DNA of 64,000 bases from Camellia lanceoleosa (GCA_025200525.1 CM045763.1:158602246-158666245), one strand, 5' to 3'; positions 34,719 through 47,296 are shown, counted from the stretch's first letter. The notes: generated by a model not told the origin, from the sequence alone. Made by a program: numbers and translations.

Positions 34719-35424
34719 GAGGCTCGCTAGGCCGAAAACCCGAAAGGCCGACCTAGGCAAAAGTTAGAGCACAAATGATTTGAAATGATAAAAACTGAGC
34801 TCGCAAGGTTGAAAACCCATAAAGGGCGGCCTTGGCAAAAGTTAGAGCGTAAAAGGAGAGCGAAAATACCCGAGTGAATCCGAGCCTGAACTATGTAAGG
34901 CTTGATTCCCATCTTTGGGATACGTAGGCAACTTCATCCTGAAGTTCAGCCATAAACCTTTCCCCGATCAACTTTGTCCATTTGATCATTTCGGCCATCT
35001 TTTTCTTTTCAGCATTCAAGAGTTCGGTTATGATCTCCGGTGCAGTGCTTTTCAGACTCGGGGCAACTTTCCATTGTTGTGCAGTGCCGCGGTACTATTC
35101 AGACTAGGGGCAACTTTTCAGTTGCTAGGATCCGAGGTTGTGCATTTTAGTGACAGATCTCAAGCGTGTCCAGTTCTGATCCATATCGAAAATGGTTTTG
35201 AAAAGTTTTAATAAAAGTTGACTTTGTTCAAAATTAATCATTTTACAACTTAGACAATTTTTGGACCAAAACGGAAAATTTTCAGTACCCACAACCTTCA
35301 ATTTCATTGATTTCAATACAGAGTCCTCCTACTCTTACATACAAATTGAAGTTGCTTTTGGTTACATTCATAAAGAAAAACTTGAAAGTACTAATTAAAG
35401 TAATAAATCCAGGGCATAGCTAAG
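34719..35424 (+). other. Post-integrase spacer of element B
   Basis: Holds two short related stretches (GAAAACCCGAAAGGCCGACC near 34734; GAAAACCCATAAAGGGCGGC near 34813) and a GGATACGTAGGCAA segment at 34918. Such post-integrase sequence is common in Tat/Ogre elements. No independent gene seen; the plus-strand ORF at 34915-35211 is probably fortuitous. The DNA from about 35215 to 35424 would be the 3' untranslated part of the antisense ORF. Confidence 0.5.
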
Positions 35425-36712
35425 TCAAGTGTTCCTGCGCCCCCTCCCAGAGCTGGTCGAAGCTTCTGATGCCAAGCTGGGCCCAGTCTGTGCCTCTTCA
35501 TTGAGCCAATCTATGCACTCGTCAGACAAAATGCAACTAAAAGTGGGAGCGGAGGCCAGGAGCTCTCTAGTCCCCCATGTTGTGGCATACCGAGCAAACT
35601 GCGCGCCTCGGACCGGGAATGCAGCAGGGTACTCTATCCCTTCTGGCAGGCAAGTCTGATCATGGCCAAACTGGCGCTGGAACCGGAAAGGGAAGTAGAA
35701 CACGCAGTGTGTCAGGCCAATCAACTGAATCCCAGGCTGCCGAGACTTGCTATAGCCCATTGCCGGTAGATTGAGCCAAGGATAGTGCCAAGCAATGCGG
35801 TCTGCAAACAAATTGCACATCCAGTCGAACCACCATCCCTCACCCAGGGCATCGACCAGATGTTGTCGAAAGAAATAACCGCGAGCTGAGTATGCCGGGC
35901 AAGAGTCCACAACCTGCAACTTGTCCATCAACCACACCTGGGAAGGGATGAAAAATGAGAGAATAAAGAATAGAGAGATGTATGATGAGAGAAAAGTGAG
36001 AAAAGGATTTTGTGAGAAAAACCGAGCCTGAGAGCCGAGTGATGTGAGCAATACATATGTGAGATTGGGTGGGAAACATTACCTACAGCAATAGTAGACT
36101 CCCCGCAAATCTGGTCGTCTCTCGGCGATGGAAAGCGTCTAAGCCCATCAATGTCTCGGCCAATGTCATGGCAATGTAGCTTTTGCCCTCCTTCAAGCCT
36201 TAGGCAACCTCAATCAACCAGACACTAGATCCTCCGGAGCCTGAGGTAAGCAAGAAATGAGATAGCATGCACAAACAGAGGGCGTGTCGCCGAAAACCTT
36301 GCCAATGATGGTCGCCGCGGTCACCGGCATCAGAAAACCGGCAAATCAAACTCGGAATATCCAGCATTCCATCACCAATCAAAGATCGAGCGTCATGCAT
36401 CGTGAGCCCACACATTCGCCCTAAAGCTTGGGCGTGGCCGAAGCGAAGTTGGAGCAAGATTTCTTCGTTGTGCTCAGATTCCATCAAAACTTGGAAATCT
36501 TTGAAGGTAGGACATACCACTTGCCCGCCAAAGCTAAAGACATGTGTTACTAGATTCCAAAACCTCGCCGCGGCATGGAGGAACAGAAAATGCAGCGGAG
36601 TACGACTTAGAGTGAATAGTGCGTTTATGCCGAAGCCCCGGAAATTCAGCCCTTCCGAGCCATCTAAGTTGACAATCCAAGCTATGAGATTTTGGGCAAG
36701 AAACTCTTCCAT
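35425..36712 (-). pseudogene. Antisense ORF of element B, plant-mobile-domain/DUF7745-like, with one intron
   Basis: Minus-strand gene opposite to B's gag-pol, between integrase and 3' LTR. Exon 1 (36712-36083) begins MEEFLAQNLIAWIVNLDG and holds RFWNLVTHVFSFGGQVVCPT, the FW-x-F-x-F...CPT core seen in plant mobile domain/DUF7745-type proteins. A 145-bp intron follows (36082-35938; donor GTAATG, acceptor CTTCCCAG). Exon 2 (35937-35425) reads VWLMDKLQVVDSCPAYSARG, then WWFDWMCNLFADRIAWHYPW and a Ser/Arg tail. The frame is kept across the splice and exon 1 is exactly 210 codons. Two exon 1 stops (TAA 36202-36200, TAG 36085-36083) each fit one C-to-T change from a Gln codon. The biochemical role of such ORFs is unknown. 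Splicing is inferred from sequence only. Confidence 0.78.
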
Positions 36713-37835
36713 TTGGAGTAAATCAGTGTTGAATAGAGAAAAACTACGAAGTTGAGGCCTTTGTAGGGGATAAGGTGTGAGTGGGAGACAGCTATCAGCA
36801 TTCTGGTGATTCTTGCCATTTATGGCCGACCGGCCAAAGATAGCGCTGACCGACCACCACTATTGGCCGATGGGAATTTATTATGGCCGGTGGCCTTTCC
36901 CTATGGCCGATGGCCTTCCCTCTTGTTCCACTAGCTGTTTAGAAGTTAGACATGTCGAGGAATTGTGGTCGGAACCTTCCCCAATGTCTTCTGGTGGCGA
37001 TTTTGCGAAGTCACCTCTATTTGTTTATCGAGTTGTTGTACATTTGCTTTTCGAGTTGTATTTCACATTCTTTGAGTTTTCACTTTGCTTATCGAGTTGT
37101 ATTTACACTTGGTTAGCTTATCGAGTTCTTTGTTTTGTTATCGAATTGTTTTGTCATTAGTCAGCTCACTACCTGATTATTACAAGGCAAACGTCTACTT
37201 TTCAAATAAAGATTCAAACCTCATTTACATTGTTGTGTAATGCGATGCGATGCGATGCATGAAAAGTACAAGTGTAACATCTCTTTGGACCAAAATAGCT
37301 GTTTCATTTCCATCATGTCTTTTGCAAAAAAATATATATATATACAGTTTTGAAAAAGTAAGATTTGCCTGCGGCAGCACAATGTGCTTAAACTACCAGT
37401 AAAAAGGAAAGTAAAGCAAAAGCGGAGAAGGGCAGCAGAGTGTCTAGGTTAATACCGGTGGCCTCCCCTTGTGGTCGATGCACCTCCCGTGCTCTTGTTC
37501 GGGTCAATTATATGGTTTGGCACCTTCATTACTCGAGACAGTGCAAGAAAGTGCACTTTTGAACATAAAATGGCCTTCGTGTTGACCTCGAGCCATGTCT
37601 TCTGTGTGTGATGCTTGGTGCGTGCAAAGAGTACCCTTCCTCGTATTCTTTTATATGCCTTGTGGATTCCGCAAATCGCTCTAAACGTGTGGTATTGCAT
37701 TGTTTTGTTTTGACTATAATTGCCATGCTTGTTACGCATCTCGCATTACACAATGCCTCGTCTTGTTCTGAATTTGCATCTCAACATCATGAATAACATG
37801 CCTTTACCGTGCTTCAGTTGAATATGCCCCCTTTT
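36713..37835. other. Spacer of element B, probable promoter side of the antisense ORF
   Basis: Contains several GGCCGA/GGCCGGTGG words near 36825-36920, also frequent in B's LTR, a TTTATCGAGTTGT motif repeated near 37021-37145, and a GCGATGCGATGCGATGC run at 37240. No coding region supported. Confidence 0.5.
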
Positions 37836-38965
37836 TCCTTTTATACACATTCCATGTGTTGTCACGTATTGCTTTACTCACATGTGTTCAAGTTCCTTTT
37901 ATACATATTGCATGCGTTGTCGCGTATTGCTTTACTTATATGTGTTCAAGTTCCTATACACATTGCATGCGTTGTCGCGTATTGCTTTACTTATATGTGT
38001 TCAAGTTCCTATACAAATTGCATGCGTTGTCGCGTATTGCTTTACTTACATGTGTTCAAGTTCCTTTTATACACATTGCATGCATTGTCGCGTATTGCTT
38101 TATTTACATGTGTTCAAGTTCCTTTTATACACATTGCATGCATTGTCGTGTTATGCTTTACTTATATGTGTTCAAGTTCCTATACACATTGCATGCGTTG
38201 TCGCGTATTGCTTTACTCACATGTGTTCAAGTTCCTTTTATACACATTACATGTGTTGTCGCGTATTGCTTTACTTACATGTGTTCAAATTCCTTTTATA
38301 CACATTGCATGCGTTGTCGCGTATTGCTTTACTTATATGTGTCCAAGTTCCTATACACATTGCATGTGTTATCGCATATTGCTTTACTCACATGTGTTCA
38401 AGTTCCTTTTATACACATTGCATGCGTTGTTGCGCATTGCTTTACTTACATGTGTTCAAGTTCCTTTTATACACATTGCATGCGTTGTCGCGTATTGCTT
38501 TACTTACATGTGTTCAAGTTCCTTTTATACACATTGCATGTGTTGTCGCTTTATGCTTTACTTATATGTGTTCAAGTTCCTTTTATACACATTGCATGCG
38601 TTGTCACGTTATCCTTTACTTATATGTGTTCAAGTTCCTATACACATTGCATGCGTTGTCGCGTATACTTTACTCACATGTGTTCAAGTTCCTTTTATAC
38701 ACATTGCATGCGTTGTCGCGTATTTCTTTACTCACATGTGTTCAAGTTCCTTTTTATACACATTGCATGCGTTGCCGTGTATCGCTTTACTTATATGTGT
38801 TCAAGTTTCTTTTATACACATTGTATGCATTGTCGTGTATACTTTACTCATATGTGTTGAAGTTCCTCATCATACACATTGTATGCATTGTCGCGTGTGC
38901 TTTACTTACATGTGTCTACATCTTCACACATTGTGCACGTTGTCACGTGTTCTTTACTTACATGT
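37836..38965 (+). repeat. Minisatellite in 3' region of element B, about 58-bp units, about 19 copies
   Basis: The unit contains CACATTGCATGCGTTGTCGC, then GTATTGCTTTACTTACATGT, then GTTCAAGTTCCTTTTATA. Full units are 58 bp; shorter ones (CCTATA instead of CCTTTTATA) are 54-55 bp. Copies diverge towards the right end, where the array fades near 38965. All three plus-strand frames stay open (ORFs of 449, 390 and 334 residues) because the unit has no stop in any plus frame. These ORFs are not genes. Confidence 0.95.
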
Positions 38966-39188
38966 GTTTGTGCCTTCATAGCATTGTTATGCTTCCCACT
39001 CGGTTTGCGTTGTCGCGCACTTTCAATTGCATTGTTATGCATACTGCTAACAATATTGTATCTGTTAAGTTTCCTTTCTCTTACAGGCACGATATTGTAT
39101 GTACGGTTCATTTGAAGCTGGAGCGACCAGACGAACCGCACAGGTATTGTATTCTCCGCGTGAAACGTAGCGAGAATTACATAATTCT
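38966..39188 (+). other. End of B's 3' region before insertion F
   Basis: Diverged tail of the minisatellite (TTGCGTTGTCGCGCAC near 39004), then unique sequence with CTTTCTCTTACAGGC, a splice-acceptor-like string at about 39073. No coding region recognised. Confidence 0.5.
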
Positions 39189-39394
39189 TGTAATAACCCA
39201 ACCCTCGCATGTGTTTCCAGTATATTTTTAGTCCCCCATTATGCGAATTTATATGTTTATTGTGAAATTCCACATGGAATTAGGCTTAATTAAGTGAAAC
39301 CTCATGAATATAGATTCATATCTGTTTAATAAGGAAGCTTATCTATCAATTAAAATGTTTGTGTAACGATCTATAATTTTTTTTCTTCCTTTCG

Positions 39395-39950
39395 CTCGAG
39401 CGGAGGAGTTGACGCTCGAGCGGACTTGTGAGGCGCCCAGTATTTTTGCAGGCTACTCGAGATTCTGGAAGTAGTAAATTTCCGCTCGAGCGTAAAAGTG
39501 GTCGCTCGAGCGGACAGCTTTGCTGGTCTGAGCGCTCGAGCGCAAGGTGGGGCGCTCGAGCGGGTCGCCTGGTTGAGTTTGAATTTTCGAGGCACGTGGG
39601 TTCGTCTGTGGCATTTTTATTAGTGTATTTGGAACCCCCTTATTTTATTTTTGGGGTATTGATTGTGGTGGTAATATAATGGTAAAGTAAGATTAAACCA
39701 AAAACTTTTATTCGAATAATTCGCCTATGATCAGCCATCACTCTTTTGCCTTTTTCTTTTTCCACACTTTGAATTTGAATGTGAGGTTAGAACCATTGGA
39801 AAGCTTATTTCCGGGGCTTCAATTTGGACACAAGAACGACCTAAAACGGAGTCCGGATGGGACAGTTATACCTGTTCGAAGTTTTGAAATCTGTGCTGGG
39901 AGTAGGTCCGCTCGAGCGGGAATAGGGGCGCTCGAGCGGGAATAGCGAAC
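39395..39950. repeat. Dispersed CGCTCGAGCG palindromes in LTR F
   Basis: The perfect 10-bp palindrome CGCTCGAGCG, or GCTCGAGCGG, occurs about eight times, near 39393, 39412, 39482, 39503, 39531, 39551, 39909 and 39928. Spacing is often about 20 bases. Two more lie in LTR G (62320-62350). Confidence 0.85.
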
Positions 39951-41139
39951 ACAGCAGCTTAAAAACGGGATTTTTAGATCATTCTTGATATTTTTCTTTT
40001 CTCTCTTCTCTCCCCTCTCCTTAGGTCCGAAAACCCTAGGGTTTTGATCCCAAATCCTCACCATTTCCCTTAGATTTGATCAAGATCCTCTACCAAGGAA
40101 TGAAGAACGCATGAAGATCAACACTTTAGACCGATTGGAATTTCGAAATTGTGAAGGGATTTCACCAAAGCTTGCTCCTTTGTTTAATTCTTGAGGTAGA
40201 GGTGCTTGTTCTCTTTCAATACTTGCATTGATAGATAGATTGTGGTATTTTATTATCTAAACATAAAGATTTTCATTTTCGGAGCATGTAGTGTTGAATA
40301 TGAGAATTGGGGGTTTTAGGATTTGTGATGTTGGGAATTAGATTGATGGGCTAAAATGGTGAATTATGGATCCTAGGTGTATTATCAATGGAAAAATTGG
40401 AATAAAAAGTTATGGGTTAATAAGTTTGAATTTTATTTGAAATTTCTAGATTTCTTAGAAACCCTAGGTAGCTTCTTAATGATAAGCTTTATTTGGCCCA
40501 AATTGAAAGTAGAATTAGGAAATTGAGGTATTCAATTATATATATACAAATTTAATTGGATTTTAGGGATGTTTGAAAATTATGTTTAAAATTTATGAAT
40601 GAACCTCAATTCTGGACATTATGAACCATGCTATTATGTGAGATGAAAATTTGGGAACAAGATTATTAATCTTATGGATGATAGGAGCCTTGGGAAGAAT
40701 TGATGAAATGGGATTCAAGACTTCCCCTTGAAAGATGTTGAATTATATTTAGGGGTAATAAGTTGAATCATGCCAAATAGTGTAGCTTATGTTGGATTGT
40801 GTTGAAATATGTATGGAAAAGTATATTGAGTTAATGATGTGAATTGTAAATTGATGTGTACTTTGGTATAAAGAGAATTAAACAAGTTAAGCACGGAATA
40901 AGTTGTGTGACCCGATTTTTATGTGTATGATGAATTGTGTAGGGTCAGCTACAGGGGTGGACCAAACATCTAAACACAGTGAGTAATAGTACTTCAATAT
41001 ACCTCTAACCGTTAATCATTATCATTATTATCGTTCAGATCTTTGTTGTAAATGTTACATTGATATGAAGTTATGTATTGACGTTATGATTCTTGTGATA
41101 AAATTCATGTTGGTATGAAGTTATATATATGATATGAGG

Positions 41140-41480
41140 AACACTATGAAACTATGAAAACATTGAAGAGGTTGTGCAATTATGTACGCTTTGTGTGAAA
41201 CCTTGTGAACTATGGAACGTATTAAAGAAATTGTGAAGTTGTGAACTTGTGTGGCCAAGGGCCATTTGTGAAATATGAAACCATAAGGCCAAGGGCCTAC
41301 TTGTGAAATTGTGAAATATGAAATTATGAGGCTGAAAGCCAACTTGTGAATATAAAGTTATGAGGCCGAGGGCCAACTTGTGAAACTAAGAATTCAAGTT
41401 ATGCATTCATGAAGCCAAAGGCTAATTTGTGAATATGTGAACCCATCAGGCCAAGGGCCAAATTGTGAAGTTGTGAATCA
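41140..41480. repeat. Imperfect tandem repeats in LTR F
   Basis: About six units of 45-60 bases built on GAGGCCAAGGGCCAACTTGTGAA variants, at about 41250, 41295, 41335, 41365, 41412 and 41450. They are interspersed with GTGAAATATGAA. Old and diverged. Confidence 0.75.
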
Positions 41481-42641
41481 ACGGGATCGTTCAGAACGTA
41501 TGAAGTGGATATTACAGTCTAATATCAATGTATGATTCATGTTAGAATGAATGTGAATTGTTCCGTCTCCATAAATAGTACTGAAATAATACATATGCTT
41601 TCTGTAAATAATTATCATTAATGATATGACAAACCATGGGAAATTTAGGAACATTACTGAACAGTATATTTTGTTTATGATTGATGAGGAATACTAACAT
41701 TCTGTTGTCTACAAGATAGCTATGTTGATTTACAACGACTAACGGAACGAATGTGTATTATGGACCTATGGTAATTACGTGTCTCTGGAATCATTTAATC
41801 GGCAATATGTATGTACCTTTTGTTAACACTTATCAGTAACATTTGTTAAGCTATTATCAACTACGTTAGTACATGTGAATAATGGAAAAGAATGTATGTA
41901 TCTTTGTATGGTTCTGAAGTTAATCTAATCTGATGATTTATGGTATGGAACAAAGTGCTACACCTTGGTGGGAGCCACCTCTTGAGTCCATACACATTTC
42001 TGTATATTTCTATTATTTCTAGGCCTATGGCCATTCTACACATTGGACTTAAAGTCACTCTGTTAAGAAAATTGGACCTATGACTGTTTGGAAATAATTC
42101 CGGGATGTAATCAATCTTGTGTCTCTGCGGTTTCTGTTTTATTATTTAAACTAAACCTTATATTATTTAAGTACTATTATTCACTGAGTTTCACTCACTC
42201 TGTATTATGTTTGTGTCTGTAGGTAACCAGTTTGGAGGTCAGCTCCAATCCGATGTCCACCCTTCTTTTGTCAATCCCAAGGTGCCCAAGCATTTTAGTA
42301 AGTTGGGGCATTTTGCGAAGTCCACTAGACTTTTGACTTGTATGTCAATGTCAACCTATGGTTAACTCGTATGTAATTCTTTTGTTATATGCCCTTGAGG
42401 CTAGATCTGTATATGCGTATGTATGTAGCAAATTCTTGAATATACGTTCCTTGTATGTTGTTCATGTAACGCATTGTGTGTGATCCTGGTATAGTAGACA
42501 TAGCTCAATGGATGTGATGCATGTTACTTTACTGTCTTAAATGCTTCCGTTCAGGCCCCATATAATATATACGTCAGGTTAAGCGTCTGTTTCTGAGTAG
42601 GTCATGCCCAAAACTTTTAGGGGCGGGTTTGGGGCGTGACA

Positions 42642-42911
42642 ATTCTCTTACATCCTTTCTGCATTATAATGTAGTTGGATTTGTGTTTGTTAGCTTAAAA
42701 TTGTTGCATGGTATGCTTCGTTACAGCTTTCTTTGCATGATCATAAGTTATGCTCGGCTTTGTGCATTGTTTTGCATTTTGCTCCTGCCTCCGCGTGCAT
42801 ATCTTTATCTGTAGCTTGTATGCTTTGTCTAAGTCTTCGGCCTTGTCAAAAATGGGTCGTCTCTAGGCTTTGACATTCACTCCCGTCATTGTTATGACTT
42901 CCGAGTTCTGT
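42642..42911 (+). other. Last internal part of element B
   Basis: B sequence resuming after F's TSD and leading to the polypurine tract. No coding region. Confidence 0.6.
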
Positions 42912-42925
42912 CAAAGAGGGGCAAT
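42912..42925 (+). other. Polypurine tract of element B
   Basis: CAAAGAGGGGCAAT stands directly before the 3' LTR start TGTAGACACC. Confidence 0.82.
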
Positions 42926-45900
42926 TGTAGACACCCCATTTTTGACCGTCCTCAAGACTTGGACGTCACCGTTTGAACGCTCAGTGATCATCCATGTTCG
43001 TGTTCATTTTGAGTTCTCGGAGGTCTCGGCTATGCGCCTTGCCTCAGGATCTCTCGACTTGACTGTCTTGTGCTTGGTTGGACCAAACACTTGTTAGCTT
43101 TTGCTTCTGAGGGTAGAGAGTAGCTTGTTAGCTACCCCTGAAACCCACCGGCCTTGGCTTGAGGCCACTGGCCGTGTTCTCTTTCCACCGGCCATTGGTG
43201 GTGGCCGGTCGGCATTTTGTGTGGACGGCCGGCCATTTATTTGGCCGATTGTCTCCTTTTCTGGCCGATACCTCCTTTTCGCCTTTTTCAGGCATGGTGC
43301 ATGCCAGCTGTACCAGCTGGAGTGCACGGACTTGTCCTCCATACACGTGTATGGAGGATTTGCCCCTTTTGCACCCTTTGCTCAAGCTTCTTGAGGAAGC
43401 TTGGACCTTTGTCTTAGCTTCCTCAAGAAGCTTGGACCTTTGAGTTAGCTTACTTGAGAAGCTTGCCTCCCCCCCCTCCTTGACCACTTTTTTGTTAGCT
43501 TCCCTTAGAAGCTTTAAGCCCTTGCCTTGTGTATATAAGAGAGCCTCTCTTCTCCTTTGAGGGGTTCAGCAAATCAGACTTATATATGATATATATACCA
43601 CTCTCTCTCTATATCTCCCTCTCTTTCTACATTTATGTGTGTTAGAGGGCCTAAAAGTGTGTTTTGTTTTTAGTTTTGCACTAAGGCACCTACTGTTACA
43701 CCATACCTTGGCTATTGAGGTGTTGAGAGGTTATTCTTAGAGCTTTTAAACTGGTTTTGATCAAAAAAGGGGCCTGAGGTTGCGGTTCTTCAAGTGTTCT
43801 TCAAGGGTGAGCATAGTCACTTTATATTCCTCATTCTTGCACTAGTTTTTAACCCATTTTGCATGTTGTTTTGGGCTTTGTGTATAATTGATAAAAGTTC
43901 TTTTTTTTTTTTTTATGTTTAAGATGTTTCATTAAGGTCATTTTGGTGTTGGGGGTCGACCTCCCCCTCTTAGGCCTTGTTTGGCCCCTTTTGTGCCTTC
44001 TTTGTTGAGCTTTGGAACCTTTTGTGTATTGGACTTCTCACCACTAAAATCCAGTGGATTTTCAGTGGTGGTGAAGGGGTCTTGAAGTCTTGTATAGGGG
44101 AGGGACACCCCTCTCCCTTTATGTCTCATTTGTTCATGTTTTTGGCTCATAAGGGTAGCATACATGCTTAGCTTTACTTAGCTCCATTTCAGAGGTTTTT
44201 GGGTGTCATTTGGTCATTTTATACCTCCGTTTTTGGTCGGATTGATGGTCCATTACATGCATCATACACTTGTCTAGTAATCCCCTTTATTCTCATAACA
44301 TGTGCCATGCATTTGCCCCTCCATGCTTGCATGTTCTAGCTTGACTTCATGAAGCTTTTGGTCATATTTCATCATGCTTGAGGTCTGTTGGGTACTGATT
44401 TGATCATGTTTGCCATGTTTGGTATAGCCACCATGCATTTTGGCTTATGAGCCTTGAGTGTGTGAGTCATTAGCATGCTTTAGTTGGGTTGCTTCAGTGA
44501 TTTGGAATCATTTCCCATGCTATTTCAGTCCATAATCTATGTTTGTATGCTTGCATTCATCATCCTTTCTATGCTTTGAAGAGATGCTCTTTTGTGCCTT
44601 AAAATGAGTCATTGTGCATGCCTATATGTTTGAGGCTTTGGGCTGCCATATCAGTGGGTTTTGGGGCTCCTTTTTGCATGTTAAAACTCTATTTTGCATT
44701 GATTAGTCCATGCCATGTGTGGTTGGGGTGGTTGTAGTAGAGTGCCCTCTTTGTGGCCTTAAATCCCCCTTTGTTTTGCATTCATTTCTTAGCATGTTTT
44801 GACCATGATCCATGCATGCTTTAGTCTTGTTTTGGAGTGCCTTAGGACTGTTTTAAGCCATTTTGGTCCTTTGGGGTTTGGTTGACATAGCTATGGTTTG
44901 GACCCCTTTGTTGGCTTCAAGTTTTGGTCATTATTGCATGCCTTACTTGCATAACATGGTTGATTTGGCATCATCCTCTATACACTTTCAGAGTTTAACA
45001 TGTTGGTCTAGTGTCCATGTTTATCATCTTTTGAGTGTTCTTGAAAGTTACCTTTTGTGCCTTAGCTTTAGGCCCATTGGTGTACATGTTTGCATGAGCA
45101 TTTATCTATCATTTCCACAGCTTTTGGCCACTGTTTTGGGGTGTGGCTGAGGCTCCTCCATCTTAGTATAAGTCCATAGGTCATGCATTTGTGCATTGTT
45201 CCATGCCTATCCTTTTTCCATAGTTGCTTATCTAGGTTGCATCATAGTATTGTATATCTATTGCATTGCCATATTGTTTGCATGTTATGTTGCATTGCAT
45301 TGCATCTCGCATGCTTGGCGCATTGCACATTTGCATGTTTAGTTTGCATTGCATTTGGCATGCTTTGCTCACTTAGACTCATATTGCATACTTGAGCCAT
45401 TTTGTACACTTGAGCCATATCGCATACATGCATTGCATTGTGTTTGGTTTGGGGTGTCAAACCAAACATGAGGAATGAGGTGCGTTCGTACTTGAAGTGA
45501 CGAAACATGCCTCACCCCTCGGTCGCCGATGCCCTTGATCCCAACATGATAGGGCGTGAAGCATTCATTTGTTTTGTCGCATGCATTTACATTGATTTGC
45601 AAACTTGGTACCTTTGGCCATCATGCATTGGAATGCATGATTGGTGGCCCGAGTACCGAGGGCCACACTCCCTTGAGTCCATAGCATGATAGGGAGAGTG
45701 GCCATGCACACATTGTTTTGAAAATTCCACACCATGCACTGTCTGTCCTCTGCTGCTGTCAAAACAGGGTTCTGCAGGAAAAAATGGCCGGTCGACCACT
45801 TTTAGTGCCGACGGACCATCACTGTCCAGCCGGTGGTTCAATATTTGGCCGATCAGCCTATCCTTATGGCCGGTGGACTTAAATTATGGCCAGTGACATT

Positions 45901-47296
45901 CCACAACATTCACGGAGTGATTCAGAAGGATTCTGTAAACTGTCATAAATTTCAGAGGAGCAAGGCAGTGTAAACAAAGGCAACAGTGGCATGGTACCGA
46001 GTTTCCGAGCGAGGTGAATCAAGCATGCATCATCCCATCATTCCGAGGTGGGGCTGCAGCCACCTTCTTTTTGTAATTAATTTGTTAATTAGTTAAGTGT
46101 TGTGTAATAATTAATTAGCTAGTCAATTAATTAATTAGTTAATCTGTATTATTTATTCGAACCCTTTGAGCTAGGGCATTTGTGTAATAAGTGTGTGTGC
46201 ATGCGATGTATGTCTTCCAACCCCACGTCTTTCTCCCTTTTATTTACCAGCTTATGATGGTTAGATTAGGGCATGTTTCAATTAGCATACTTATGCTCAC
46301 ATGTTTGCATCCATACATTTGTCTTGCATGCACTGGGCTCGGCGCATCATACTAACTGCATTGTATTTCAATTTCAAGTTGAATACGTGTTAGCTGTAGC
46401 ATCATCATATGCCATCTTAGAATAGCCGAGCCTATCTTAGTTGCATTCTTGTATGTGTTGCATTAGGCATTTCAGCATAGTTAGGATCATGCATTTGATT
46501 ACTAACTAGCTTCTGTTTTGGCTCAGAGTACTAGGTAAGCTTTTATGCTTTAGCATCCTTGCATGTGTGTGAGTGACTGCCATGATAGCATGCTTGCCAT
46601 GAGGCTATGTGCTTATATGATATACCTGCTTGAATGCCTGTGGGTGAAGGTTGGATTATTTGAATTGGAATAATGCATTGACTGTGAGTTTTAAGCCCAC
46701 TTGAGAGTGGCATTTCTAAGCCCACATGAGGGTGGCAAATCCACATTTTAGCCTACTTACGAGTAGCAAACCGCTTTCAAAAACAAACATGAAATGTTTC
46801 GTTCCAACTCAGGCGATCCGGTCTATATTTGTATGCTGTGCACATCACGTAGTAAATCTAGGCTAATAACCGGAATAAGAGCACATAATGTTTTCAAAAC
46901 TCGATATCATGGTTAGTAGAGGCCGATCTTTGATCGGGCGAGCAGGGGTGCTCACGAAGTGACATTCCCCAATCGTACCCAAGTTCCCGAGCCGAGGCAA
47001 CTTTGGTGATGACGGACACGTGGCCTTAGGCAATGAGTCAGGGTTTTCTAAATTTCCCAAAATAAAATATTTAAGTGGCGACTCTGTGTCTGACAAAGCA
47101 ATCCATGTTTGGCACTTCTTTCAAAAAAATTTATTTTTAAAAATGATTTGCCGGATTTGGACTCTTTGATGATTCATCGGTCTTGCATTGCACTCTACGA
47201 GATTAGATACAGGAGTGTGACATTGAGTCATGAACTGTAGTGGGGCCAAATGAACAGAACGGGATTTCCCTCTTGGGACGTTCGGGGACGTCTACA
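42926..47296 (+). repeat. 3' LTR of element B (4371 bp)
   Basis: Aligns throughout with 12412-16814. It has four instead of five palindrome units before the TATA box (43531), and a shortened GCCCACTTGAGAGTGG block near 46692. It ends GACGTCTACA and returns to solo LTR D. Confidence 0.93.

Larger units (their letters stand above)
39189..42641 (+). mobile_element. Solo LTR F (chromovirus-like, 3453 bp)
   Basis: Starts TGTAATAACCCAACCC, ends GGGGCGTGACA, and is flanked by perfect TSDs attct (39184-39188 and 42642-42646). No primer site, coding region or second LTR is inside. The ends resemble those of C (TGTAACAACCC...GTCGTGACA) and G. The interior has a leader-like AAAACCCTAGGGTTTTGATC near 40030, a ggccaagggcc-type tandem block, and a TCACTGAGTTTCACTCACTC stretch followed by GTCTGTAGGTAACC (42181-42230), resembling C's LTR. 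It is inserted between B's minisatellite and polypurine tract. Confidence 0.9.
12412..47296 (+). mobile_element. Element B: Ogre/Tat-like Ty3/gypsy retrotransposon with 4.4-kb LTRs
   Basis: Direct LTRs at 12412-16814 and 42926-47296 enclose a primer site, gag, protease, RT, RNase H, archaeal-type second RNase H, integrase, an antisense ORF, a minisatellite and a polypurine tract. Two later insertions, C and F, lie inside. Without them B is about 22 kb, in the size class of Ogre elements. The LTR ends TGTAGAC...GTCTACA are 7-bp inverted repeats. Flanking 5-mers are gagtg (12407-12411) and gagag (47297-47301), a TSD with one mismatch. The two halves of D on either side confirm the insertion. 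The giant LTRs, second RNase H and position of the antisense ORF support the Ogre/Tat assignment. An Ogre-type extra sense ORF upstream of gag is not evident. Confidence 0.9.

Noticed and set aside
35425..35774. Plus-strand ORFs at 35429-35659 and 35577-35774
   Set aside because: They lie opposite exon 2 of the antisense gene, which has the better protein signature.
37809..39231. Three very long plus-strand ORFs (390, 334 and 449 residues) rich in Cys, His and Tyr
   Set aside because: They are the three frames of one stop-free minisatellite, so they carry no independent evidence of a protein.
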